The notes under the pieces: generated by a model | What the model saw: only the letters and a program-made list of their open reading frames with translations | Databases searched by the model: none | What the model was told of the DNA's origin: nothing | Assembly: GCF_016772415.1 (NCBI RefSeq) | Contig: NZ_JAGSGD010000001.1 | Span: 2,567,501 to 2,631,500, forward strand | Length of the DNA: 64,000 nucleotides | Direction of reading: 5' to 3' | DNA from: Phenylobacterium glaciei | Lineage (GTDB): Bacteria > Pseudomonadota > Alphaproteobacteria > Caulobacterales > Caulobacteraceae | Shown here: one piece after another, positions 56,036-62,918 of the stretch | Layout of the letters: every line of letters starts with the position of its first letter | How positions within the stretch are numbered: position 1 is the first letter of the stretch | Translations under genes and position numbers: made by a program

Positions 56036-56820
56036 AGGGCCCCTCGACCTTCAACCGGGTGTCGGTGGCGGCGGGCCTGGCGTTCCTGTACCTGCCCATC
56101 GTCCTGCTGGTGATCTACTCCTTCAACGCCAGCCGACTGGTGACGGTGTGGGGTGGGTTCTCCACCAAGTGGTACGCAGCCCTGCTGAAGGACGATCAGC
56201 TGCTGGACGCCATCGGCGTGACCCTGAGGGTCGGCCTGCTCTCGGCGACCATCGCCACCATCCTTGGAACCCTGGCGGCCGTGGCCCTGGTGCGGTCGGG
56301 ACGGTTCAAGGGACGGCTGCTGTTCTCGGGCATGATCTACGCGCCGCTGGTGATGCCAGAGGTGATCCTGGGGCTGTCCCTGCTGCTGCTGTTCGTGGCC
56401 TTCGGCCTGCCGCGCGGCTTCTGGACGGTGACCGTCAGCCACGCCACCGTCACCCTCTGCTACGTCACCGTGGTGGTGCAGGCCCGCCTAGTGAGCTTCG
56501 ACAAGGCCCTGGAGGAAGCCGCCCGCGATCTGGGCTGCACGCCCCTCCAGGCCTTCTTCGCCGTCACCCTGCCCAATATCGCGCCCGCCGTGGCAGCAGC
56601 CTGGATGCTGGCCTTTACCCTGTCGCTGGATGATCTGGTGATCGCCAGCTTCACCTCAGGTCCCGGCGCGACGACTCTGCCCATGCGGATCTACAGCCAG
56701 GTGCGGCTGGGGGTCAGCCCGGAGATCAACGCGGTCTCCACCCTGCTGATCGGCCTGGTGGCCACGGGGGTGATCGGCGCCTACCTGTTCCAGCAGCGGC
56801 GCGGCGCGCGCGAGGTCTAG
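56032..56820 (+). CDS. potI: Polyamine ABC transporter permease 2
   Basis: Inner-membrane permease of the PotC/PotI type, 262 aa. The EAA loop is EEAARDLGCTPLQAFFAVTLPNIAP, followed by LSLDDLVIASFTSGPGATTLPMRIYSQVR, which is typical of PotC. The ATG overlaps the permease 1 stop (ATGA). The gene ends in CTAG, where its TAG overlaps the stop of the convergent amidase gene. Confidence 0.92.
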   Translation: MKGPSTFNRVSVAAGLAFLYLPIVLLVIYSFNASRLVTVWGGFSTKWYAALLKDDQLLDAIGVTLRVGLLSATIATILGTLAAVALVRSGRFKGRLLFSGMIYAPLVMPEVILGLSLLLLFVAFGLPRGFWTVTVSHATVTLCYVTVVVQARLVSFDKALEEAARDLGCTPLQAFFAVTLPNIAPAVAAAWMLAFTLSLDDLVIASFTSGPGATTLPMRIYSQVRLGVSPEINAVSTLLIGLVATGVIGAYLFQQRRGAREV

Positions 56821-58226
56821 AGCGGCGCGACCCGGTCGAACCAGGGCTGCGCCGTCTCCAACTGGCCCGCCAGGCGGAACAGCGTCGCCTCGTCCCCCAT
56901 GCGGCCGACGAACTGCAGGCCGATGGGCAGGTCGCCCTTGGACCAGGCCAGCGGCACGGTCATGGCCGGCTGGCCGGTGTTGTTGAAGGCCTGAGTGTTG
57001 GGCATGAAGGCGAACAGCCGCTCGCTGAACTGGCGCAGGTCCTCCGTCAGATGGCCGATGGGGATGGCCGGGCTGCCCAGGGTGGAGAGCAGCACCACGT
57101 CATAGGTCTCGAACATCGCGGCCACCGCGCGGCCATAGGCGTGGATGGCGGCCAGGCCCCGGACGTAGGACGAGCCGCTGACACCGGTCCCCCTGCGGTA
57201 CATGCCCCAGGTCAGCACCTCCACGTCGTCCTCGGTCACCGGCCGGCCGCGGCGCTCGGCCTCCGTGTCGAAGATCGAGGCGATGCTGGCGGCGATGACG
57301 TCGCCGGCCCCCTGCTGCATGGCCGCCAGGTCCCCGGGCAGGGTCACCTCCTCGACCGTGTGGCCCAGGCTGGCGCAGAGCTTGGCGGCGTCCAGCACGG
57401 CGGCGGCGCATTCGGGGTCGAGGGCGTCGGAGGCCAGGGCGGCGGTGGTGAAGCCGATGCGCAGGCTGCCTGGCGCGCGGCCCACCTCCTGGGCGTAAGG
57501 CCGCGAGGGGGCGGCCAGGAAATAGGGATCGCCGACCTGGGGCTGACAGACGATGTCCAGCAACACGGCGCTGTCGCGAACGGAGCGGGTCACCGCATGC
57601 TGGATCGACGCGCCGCCCCACCCCTCCCCCAGGGGCGCGAAGGAGACCCGGCCGCGCGACGGCTTCATGCCGAACAGGCCGCAGGCCGAGGCCGGGGTGC
57701 GGATCGACCCGCCGCCGTCGCTGGCGTGGGCCGCCGGCACGATGCCGGCCGCCACGGCAGACGCCGCACCGCCCGAGGAGCCGCCCGGGGTGCGCGAGAC
57801 GTCCCAGGGATTGCGGCAGGGGCCGAGGAACGTGCTCTCGGTGATCGGCATCAGGCCGAACTCCGGGGTGTTGGTCTTGCCGAAGATTACCAGGCCTGCG
57901 TCACGATAGGCCTTGGTGATGGCGCTGTCGGCGGCCGCCACATTGTCCTTCAACAGCGCCGAGCCCGAGGAGGTGACGGTTCCGCCCAGCAGGGCGCCCA
58001 GGTCCTTCAGCAGGAAGGGCACGCCGGCCAGAGGCCCCGACGACTTGGCGCCGGCTTCCGCCCGCCCGAAGTCGGTGAGGTCGAGGGTGACGGCGTTGAG
58101 GGCCGGATTGACCTGCGCCATCCGTTCGACGGCGGTCTCCAGCAATTCGCCGGCGGACACCTCGCCCTTGGCCACCAATCCGGCCAGGGCCACGGCGTCG
58201 TGCTGGCGATACTCTTCGAACTTCAT
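56817..58226 (-). CDS. Amidase-signature enzyme
   Basis: Amidase-signature hydrolase, 469 aa, with the Ser-cisSer-Lys triad visible as Lys74 (FLLKD), cis-Ser150 (GGSSGG) and the nucleophile Ser174 (GGGSIRTPA). It is not GatA-like in context, as gatB/gatC are absent. It probably hydrolyses an amide or nitrile-derived amide of unknown identity. Convergent with the polyamine transporter operon; a link to amide or polyamine breakdown is only an inference. Confidence 0.88.
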   Translation of the reverse strand: MKFEEYRQHDAVALAGLVAKGEVSAGELLETAVERMAQVNPALNAVTLDLTDFGRAEAGAKSSGPLAGVPFLLKDLGALLGGTVTSSGSALLKDNVAAADSAITKAYRDAGLVIFGKTNTPEFGLMPITESTFLGPCRNPWDVSRTPGGSSGGAASAVAAGIVPAAHASDGGGSIRTPASACGLFGMKPSRGRVSFAPLGEGWGGASIQHAVTRSVRDSAVLLDIVCQPQVGDPYFLAAPSRPYAQEVGRAPGSLRIGFTTAALASDALDPECAAAVLDAAKLCASLGHTVEEVTLPGDLAAMQQGAGDVIAASIASIFDTEAERRGRPVTEDDVEVLTWGMYRRGTGVSGSSYVRGLAAIHAYGRAVAAMFETYDVVLLSTLGSPAIPIGHLTEDLRQFSERLFAFMPNTQAFNNTGQPAMTVPLAWSKGDLPIGLQFVGRMGDEATLFRLAGQLETAQPWFDRVAPL

Positions 58227-58343
58227 GGCCGCTCTCCCTCGGTTTCCCTCAGAGGATCACAGGGCCGCCGGTGGACGCGATGACGAAATCGGCCTGTGAG
58301 GCATTTTTCTTGGGAACAGATCCCCGGGCTGCGGATTGATAGG

Positions 58344-58425
58344 GGGCGACGGCAAATCGCCCCCCCGACTTAAGCCGTCGCCCTGGCCCCGGGCTCCTGA
58401 AAAGGAGCGCCGGGGCTTTCTCTTT
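58344..58425 (+). ncRNA. Candidate small RNA with intrinsic terminator
   Basis: A perfect 10-bp stem (GGGCGACGGC at 58344-58353 with GCCGTCGCCC at 58374-58383, 20-base loop) is followed directly by a 12-bp terminator stem (58386-58397 with 58404-58416, loop TGAAAA, one bulged base) and TTTCTCTTT. No open reading frame of note fits. No known RNA family was recognised. Confidence 0.45.
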
Positions 58426-58495
58426 CCGGCTGCGACACAAGGTCGATTTGCGCAGTCGCAGACTCTCCGACATAACCCGTGCAGGTTTTGGCGAC

Positions 58496-58580
58496 AGGCG
58501 CTCCAACAAAGCGACAGTCGACCTGTCGGGGGACAGGTGAAGGCGTTTCCGGGTCAGCCGGGAGCGCCTTTTCCTTGCTC
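58496..58580 (+). terminator. Second hairpin with T-tract before tRNA-Thr
   Basis: Outer arms GGCGCTCC and GGAGCGCC, with inner GACAGG/CCTGTC-type pairing, end in TTTTCCTT. It may be the end of a second small transcript or of a longer form of the candidate RNA. Confidence 0.4.
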
Positions 58581-58617
58581 GGATGGGGCGGGCCGTGGCA
58601 TCCCCTGGCCACCAGAC

Positions 58618-58693
58618 GCCGGATTAGCTCAGCTGGTAGAGCAGCGGTTTTGTAAACCGAAGGTCACGGGTTCGAGTCCTGTATCCGGCACCA
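58618..58693 (+). tRNA. tRNA-Thr (TGT anticodon)
   Basis: A complete 76-nt tRNA with encoded CCA. The acceptor stem is GCCGGAT/ATCCGGC, the D-arm GCTC/GAGC, the anticodon loop TTTGTAA gives TGT, and the T-arm has TTCGAGT. The first pair of the anticodon stem (27-43) is a G-A mismatch. No integrase or direct repeat of its 3' end is seen nearby. Confidence 0.95.
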
Positions 58694-58959
58694 TCCCGTT
58701 GCGGCTCGGTCGCCTGTCCGCACTCCAAGCCGTCGCCCGCTGACCGCGCTCGAGTCAGCTGACAGACCTGCTGGCTGGCAGGGATCATAGGAAGCTCGCA
58801 CCGTTCCAGAAAAGGCCATGCGTCACGCGCCCAGTCGATGCTATCAAGCCTCCATCTCTCGAGCAGAAAACGCGATGATATCAATGGGTTGATATCATCG
58901 CGCTTGCGTCTGGAGGATGAGTATCGACGGCCTTCGCCGTCCTAGAGTCAGGTGCGTAC
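58694..58959. other. Intergenic region before the acyl-CoA synthetase-like gene
   Basis: 266 bp without a gene. Composition is less GC-rich than the surroundings. The main feature is the perfect palindrome at 58871-58902. The promoter of the synthetase gene should be here. Confidence 0.5.
58871..58902. promoter_or_regulatory. Perfect 14-bp inverted repeat upstream of AMP-binding gene
   Basis: Arms CGCGATGATATCAA and TTGATATCATCGCG are perfectly complementary around TGGG, 57 bases before the ATG at 58960. The AT-rich core (GATATCAA) inside a GC-rich genome and the position favour an operator for a dimeric regulator or a 5' UTR hairpin. No T-tract follows, so a terminator is less likely. Confidence 0.6.
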
Positions 58960-60414
58960 ATGTTCGAGCGTCTCATCGCGTTTCAGGCGAGCCAACGCCC
59001 CCACGCCATTGCGATTGAAACCGCCCTTCAGCAGTTCACCTATTCGGACCTCGCCGTCGATATCGCCAGGTGCGCCCACTGGTTGACGGGGCTGGACCTC
59101 CCGGTTGGCGCCCGCGCTCTCCTGAACGTGCAGCATCCCTATCTTCACTGGGTGCTGACCTTCGGCCTTGAGGCGGTGGGTGTGGTGACCGCCTCCACCG
59201 CCGCCGCACAGGCCGTTCCGGGCGACTTGACGCTGCTGAAGGCCGAAGTGCTCTTCAGCGGAGAGCCCCCCCTCGCGCCGATCGACGTGCCGCATCACGT
59301 GATCGACGCGGCCTGGCTACGCACCCTTGAAGCCTATCCCCTGACCTACGCCGGCTTCGCCGCCGAGCGCCGCCGGACCCTGGACGACCCCTGCCGGATC
59401 GTCGTGACCTCCGGGACGACCGGCGCCCCGAAGAAGATTCTGCTGACCCGCGGCATGATCGACCGTCGGACCACCAATAGCCTGCTCAGCAAAGTGTTTG
59501 CGAAGCCCAACCTGCGCGCGATCTCCAATATCGGCGTCGGCTCGATCGGAGGCTTCATGCTGGCCCTCGCTTGCTGGGCGCTTGGCGGCACGCTTTGCCA
59601 TCATGACGACTCGATCAGCTGGGCCGAGAGCCTCACCCGGCTGAAGATCGATGTCTTCCTGTTGGCGCCATATCACTTGCAGCAGTTGCTGCGGGCCCTG
59701 CCTGACGACTTCGTGCCACACCCCGACCTCACGCTTTGCATCGGTGGCGGATCGCTGTCCAAGCCCCTGGCGGCCGACGCTCGCCAGCGCCTCAGTCGAA
59801 ATATCCTGGTGAGCTATGGCGCCACCGAAACCGGCAGCGTGGCGCTTGGCCACCTTGAACTCATGGCCGGCGGCGAGGACGCCGCAGGATTCGTGTTCCC
59901 CTGGGCCGATGTGCAGGTTCTCAGCCCAGAGGGCAGGGTCCTGCCGCCGGGCCAGATCGGGGAAATCCGCATCCGCGGCGACGAACTGGTGGACGGCTAC
60001 CTCGACAACCCCGAGGGGTCGGAGGCGCGGTTTCGCGATGGATGGTTCTGGCCTGGCGACCTTGGCGCCGTCAGCGCCGCCGGGGTGCTGCAGGTGATGG
60101 GCCGAACCGACGATCTGATGAACATCGGCGGCAGCAAGTTCCTCGCCGGTCGCCTTGAGGCCCTGGTCCTGCGGGTGGACGGCGTGCTCGACGCGGCGGC
60201 CTTCGTCGCCCCGGACGAACAGCAGCTCGACGCGCCCCACGTGGCCTATGTGGCGAATGACGAGCTTGATCTGACTCCGCTGAGAATGATCTTCACCCAG
60301 GCGCTTGGTCGGGAGGCGCGTCTGCTGCGGGTCTTGGAAATCCCGCGCAACGCCATGGGCAAGATCCAGCGCGACGTGTTGCGGGGCCAGCTTTCGGACT
60401 CAAAGGCGGCCTGA
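58960..60414 (+). CDS. Stand-alone AMP-binding (acyl-CoA synthetase-like) enzyme
   Basis: ANL-superfamily adenylating enzyme, 484 aa. The P-loop TSGTTGAPKK (150-159), the aromatic/ATP motif SYGATETGS, the GRTDDLMNIGG hinge and the C-terminal catalytic Lys in NAMGKIQRD are present, so it should form an acyl- or aryl-AMP. The substrate is unknown and no carrier protein or NRPS gene is adjacent. It resembles short ANL enzymes of siderophore or secondary-metabolite type as much as fatty acyl-CoA ligases. Monocistronic. Confidence 0.85.
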   Translation: MFERLIAFQASQRPHAIAIETALQQFTYSDLAVDIARCAHWLTGLDLPVGARALLNVQHPYLHWVLTFGLEAVGVVTASTAAAQAVPGDLTLLKAEVLFSGEPPLAPIDVPHHVIDAAWLRTLEAYPLTYAGFAAERRRTLDDPCRIVVTSGTTGAPKKILLTRGMIDRRTTNSLLSKVFAKPNLRAISNIGVGSIGGFMLALACWALGGTLCHHDDSISWAESLTRLKIDVFLLAPYHLQQLLRALPDDFVPHPDLTLCIGGGSLSKPLAADARQRLSRNILVSYGATETGSVALGHLELMAGGEDAAGFVFPWADVQVLSPEGRVLPPGQIGEIRIRGDELVDGYLDNPEGSEARFRDGWFWPGDLGAVSAAGVLQVMGRTDDLMNIGGSKFLAGRLEALVLRVDGVLDAAAFVAPDEQQLDAPHVAYVANDELDLTPLRMIFTQALGREARLLRVLEIPRNAMGKIQRDVLRGQLSDSKAA

Positions 60415-60451
60415 CGTCGCGATTGGGACACACAGGAACCGTCGCCAGGCG

Positions 60452-60634
60452 CTACGGCCCCTTCCGGCCGCGATAAATCGCCACTAGCCGTTCACCGTCC
60501 CAAATCTCGATGTCGTGGCCGTCGTCGTAACGCGGGATCTGGGCCAGAAGGTCTTCGTCGCTCTCCCCATCGACCGCCAGGTGCTGCAGCACCGCCCCGC
60601 GTGGATCGGTGACGAAGAGATGGTAGAGCGTCAT
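60452..60634 (-). CDS. 60-residue hypothetical protein (paralogue A)
   Basis: Small soluble protein, 60 aa (MTLYHLFVTDPRGAVLQHLA ... DIEIWDGERLVAIYRGRKGP). It shares the plan of the protein at 61255-61437: a short strand opening with a Tyr, a [DGN]-x-x-G turn, an acidic DDE/DED helix, and a C-terminal IE[IL]W...RLV.x[FY] strand. No function is recognised; such proteins are common and uncharacterised in Caulobacterales-like genomes (from memory). ORF length and codon use support a real gene. Confidence 0.7.
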   Translation of the reverse strand: MTLYHLFVTDPRGAVLQHLAVDGESDEDLLAQIPRYDDGHDIEIWDGERLVAIYRGRKGP

Positions 60635-60779
60635 TGCAGCCTCCCGAGATCAGGAGGGTATGGGCCGTGCCGGTTGGCGGGGGCCTGAGCGTAGGGTGCA
60701 GCTACCGTTCATGTGGGCGTGATGTCGCACCCGGCGAAGCTTAGAAAAATTTAGCATCCTTGGCCTATGACTTGCGGCC

Positions 60780-61118
60780 ATGTCTGAAGCTCAGTGGCTT
60801 GATCGTCGTGTTGAACCCCGCGCCCCCACCAGCGATCGGGTGCGCGTCTACTACGGCCCGGCCCTGGGATCCTGGTGGGACGCGACCATGCGCGACGTCA
60901 GCATCAGCGGCCTGAAGTTGGAGATCCCAGCGCTCGTGCCCCTGCCCAAGGCGCTGACCGTGCTGCACGTGCCGGACGGCGAGGTGTTCATCGTGCGGGC
61001 CAAGTGGCGCAACCACGACATGATCGGCTGCAAGATCCACCAGCGGCACAATCTGGAGACCGAGACCGATCCGGCCTTCGACGCATTGAAGGTCAGCTGG
61101 CGGTCACTGAAGGCCTAG
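60780..61118 (+). CDS. PilZ-domain protein
   Basis: Single-domain PilZ protein, 112 aa, a likely cyclic-di-GMP effector. The RxxxR motif is R10-V-E-P-R14 and the D/N-x-S-x-x-G motif is D39-V-S-I-S-G44, both needed for binding and both intact. Caulobacterales use cyclic-di-GMP in cell-cycle and motility control, but the specific target is unknown. It lies between the two small paralogous genes, on the plus strand. Confidence 0.9.
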   Translation: MSEAQWLDRRVEPRAPTSDRVRVYYGPALGSWWDATMRDVSISGLKLEIPALVPLPKALTVLHVPDGEVFIVRAKWRNHDMIGCKIHQRHNLETETDPAFDALKVSWRSLKA

Positions 61119-61254
61119 GCAAAGAGTCGACAATACGACAGAAGCGCTCCGTCAAACCTATGTCATTCCAGGTATAGATCTGACGCAAACGTTTTCACGC
61201 CTGTGATTTCGCAATACATGTTAGGTGAAGGCGTGGGAGCACGCTGGAACCTCT

Positions 61255-61437
61255 ATGCTCGACTACCGGATATATTTCCTAGGCGCCAACGGCCGCATAA
61301 GCCGCGCGGTCGCGTTCGAGTGTGAAGACGACGAGGCGGCGATGCAAATCGCCCGCCAGCATAGCCACGAACACGCGATTGAACTTTGGCAACAGGCCCG
61401 CATGGTCCAGCGTTTCGAACCCAACGCGCCGGAGTAA
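61255..61437 (+). CDS. 60-residue hypothetical protein (paralogue B)
   Basis: Small protein, 60 aa from the ATG at 61255 (MLDYRIYFLGANGRISRAVA ... AIELWQQARMVQRFEPNAPE), similar in plan to the protein at 60452-60634. An in-frame GTG at 61225 is less likely because GGAA precedes the ATG at normal spacing. Unknown function. It follows the PilZ gene with a 136-bp AT-richer gap. Confidence 0.7.
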   Translation: MLDYRIYFLGANGRISRAVAFECEDDEAAMQIARQHSHEHAIELWQQARMVQRFEPNAPE

Positions 61438-61613
61438 TCGGCCACAGACGCACCGCAGCCTCTGACTGGCCTGCGATGTCCTGGCATCGGTTAGGTGTCG
61501 AAGCTATGAGCCATCGTCCTGCCCTCGCACGACCAAGGGAAGACATCCGACGGTGTTATGGGGCGTGATCCTGCCCCCTGTCGTTTTCGCGGCAACAGCG
61601 CTAGTGACGGCGC

Positions 61614-62081
61614 ATGACCGCCAAGCCCATCGAGATCTTCATCGACGCCGACGCCTGCCCGGTAAAGGACGAGATCTACAAGGTCGCCCAGCGCTACGGC
61701 CTGAAGACCTGGGTGGTCTCCAACGCCTTCATCATGATCCCCAAGACGCCGATGATCGAGCGGATGATCGTCGACGCCGGCCCCGACGTGGCCGACGACT
61801 GGATCGCCGAGCATGTGGCGCCGGGCGACGTGGCGGTGACCAACGACATACCTTTAGCCGAGCGGGTGCTGACCGCGGGCGCCCACGCGGTCGCGCCCAA
61901 CGGCAAGCCCTTCACCGAGAACTCCATCGGCGCGGCCATCGCCCAGCGGGCCCTGATGGAGCAGCTGCGCTCCACCGGCGACATCCTGGGCGGGCCGAAA
62001 CCCTTCGACCGCAACGACCGGTCGCGGTTCCTCCAGGCCCTGGACGAGATCATCCAGAAGGAACGCCGCAAGCGCGGCTGA
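61614..62081 (+). CDS. YaiI/YqxD-family (DUF188) protein
   Basis: DUF188 protein, 155 aa, with the conserved IFIDADACPVKDEIY (residues 8-22) and TNDIPLAERVL segments and the C-terminal GGPKPFDRNDRSRFLQALDEII. The fold resembles PIN-like nucleases with several conserved Asp residues, but no activity has been established for the family to my knowledge. Monocistronic or read with the cytochrome gene 62 bp downstream. Confidence 0.92.
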   Translation: MTAKPIEIFIDADACPVKDEIYKVAQRYGLKTWVVSNAFIMIPKTPMIERMIVDAGPDVADDWIAEHVAPGDVAVTNDIPLAERVLTAGAHAVAPNGKPFTENSIGAAIAQRALMEQLRSTGDILGGPKPFDRNDRSRFLQALDEIIQKERRKRG

Positions 62082-62143
62082 GGCGCTTGCCAAAGGCGGC
62101 GCTTGGAGTAGCTTGCCGGCCATCCAATTCGAGAGGATTTCCC

Positions 62144-62653
62144 ATGCGCCGCCTCGCTCTGACGCTCGCCGCCACTGTCGCCGTCATCGGGCTTTCGGCC
62201 TGCGGGAAATCGGGCGGATCGAGCGGGAGCGAGACCGCCGCAGCGCCGGAGGCGGCGCCCGCCGCAGCCCCCGAGCCCACGGACGCGGAGAAGCAGGCCC
62301 TGTTGGCCGCCCTGCCCGCCCCCTACAACACCGGCGACCTAGCCCACGGCAAGCAGGTGTTCGCGGTCTGCAAGTCCTGCCACACCATCGTGCCCGGCGG
62401 CGCCAACATGACCGGCCCCAACCTCTACGGCATGTTCGGCCGCAAGCCTGGCATGGCCGAGGGCTACAAGTATTCCGAGGTCGTGAAGGCCGCGACCTTC
62501 ACCTGGGACGCCGAGCACCTGGACCAGTGGCTCACCAGCCCCAAGACCTTCATGCCCGGCACCAAGATGAGCTTCGTCGGTGTGAAGGACGCCAAGGACC
62601 GCGTCGACCTGATCGCCTATCTGAAGGTCGAGACTGGCTACAAGCCACAGTAG
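62144..62653 (+). CDS. Lipoprotein class I cytochrome c
   Basis: Membrane-anchored monohaem cytochrome c, 169 aa. A lipobox (IGLSAC, Cys20) follows a signal helix, then an Ala/Pro/Glu-rich linker (about 27-48). The haem site is CKSCH (76-80) and the axial Met is M142 in PGTKMSF. The fold is of the mitochondrial/CycM type used to shuttle electrons from the bc1 complex to terminal oxidases. GAGAGG lies ahead of the ATG. A terminator follows at 62885. Confidence 0.92.
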   Translation: MRRLALTLAATVAVIGLSACGKSGGSSGSETAAAPEAAPAAAPEPTDAEKQALLAALPAPYNTGDLAHGKQVFAVCKSCHTIVPGGANMTGPNLYGMFGRKPGMAEGYKYSEVVKAATFTWDAEHLDQWLTSPKTFMPGTKMSFVGVKDAKDRVDLIAYLKVETGYKPQ

Positions 62654-62884
62654 CCCGCGAAGTCCACGCATTCGCTCGGAAAACGAGCGCGAGTCGTCAG
62701 ACAACCTTGACGCGCATACTGGCACGCCTCACCATATTGGGGTCGGGTCTGTTCAAGCATCTGACCCCGCCCATCTCCCCCTGGGATGGCGGGCGAGTGG
62801 CGTGGCTCTCCCGCAGGAGCCACGTCAGCGCCGGCGCGACGCCCCCGTCGCCGCCGGCGCTACCGTCCCATGACAGTCTCTCCT

Positions 62885-62913
62885 CCTCCCCGCTTCGGCG
62901 GGGAGGCTTTTAT
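62885..62913 (+). terminator. Terminator with UUCG loop
   Basis: CCTCCCCGC, loop TTCG, GCGGGGAGG (perfect 9 bp), then CTTTTAT on the plus strand, after the cytochrome gene and next to the end of the convergent RND gene. An upstream hairpin near 62805-62828 (GTGGCTC/GAGCCAC) looks like another dispersed repeat. Confidence 0.85.
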
Positions 62914-62918
62914 GGTGG

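Larger units (their letters stand above)
58227..58617. other. Structured non-coding region upstream of tRNA-Thr
   Basis: About 390 bp without a gene, but with two strong plus-strand hairpin/T-tract structures (58344-58425 and about 58496-58580). No plus-strand gene lies upstream for over 1.4 kb, the preceding gene being on the minus strand. The stretch should therefore hold one or two small transcripts, the promoter of tRNA-Thr, and the amidase promoter on the minus strand. Confidence 0.6.

Noticed and set aside
58618..60414. Genomic island integrated at tRNA-Thr
   Set aside because: The adenylating-enzyme gene lies next to the tRNA and its upstream DNA is less GC-rich, but no integrase and no direct repeat of the tRNA 3' end are seen.
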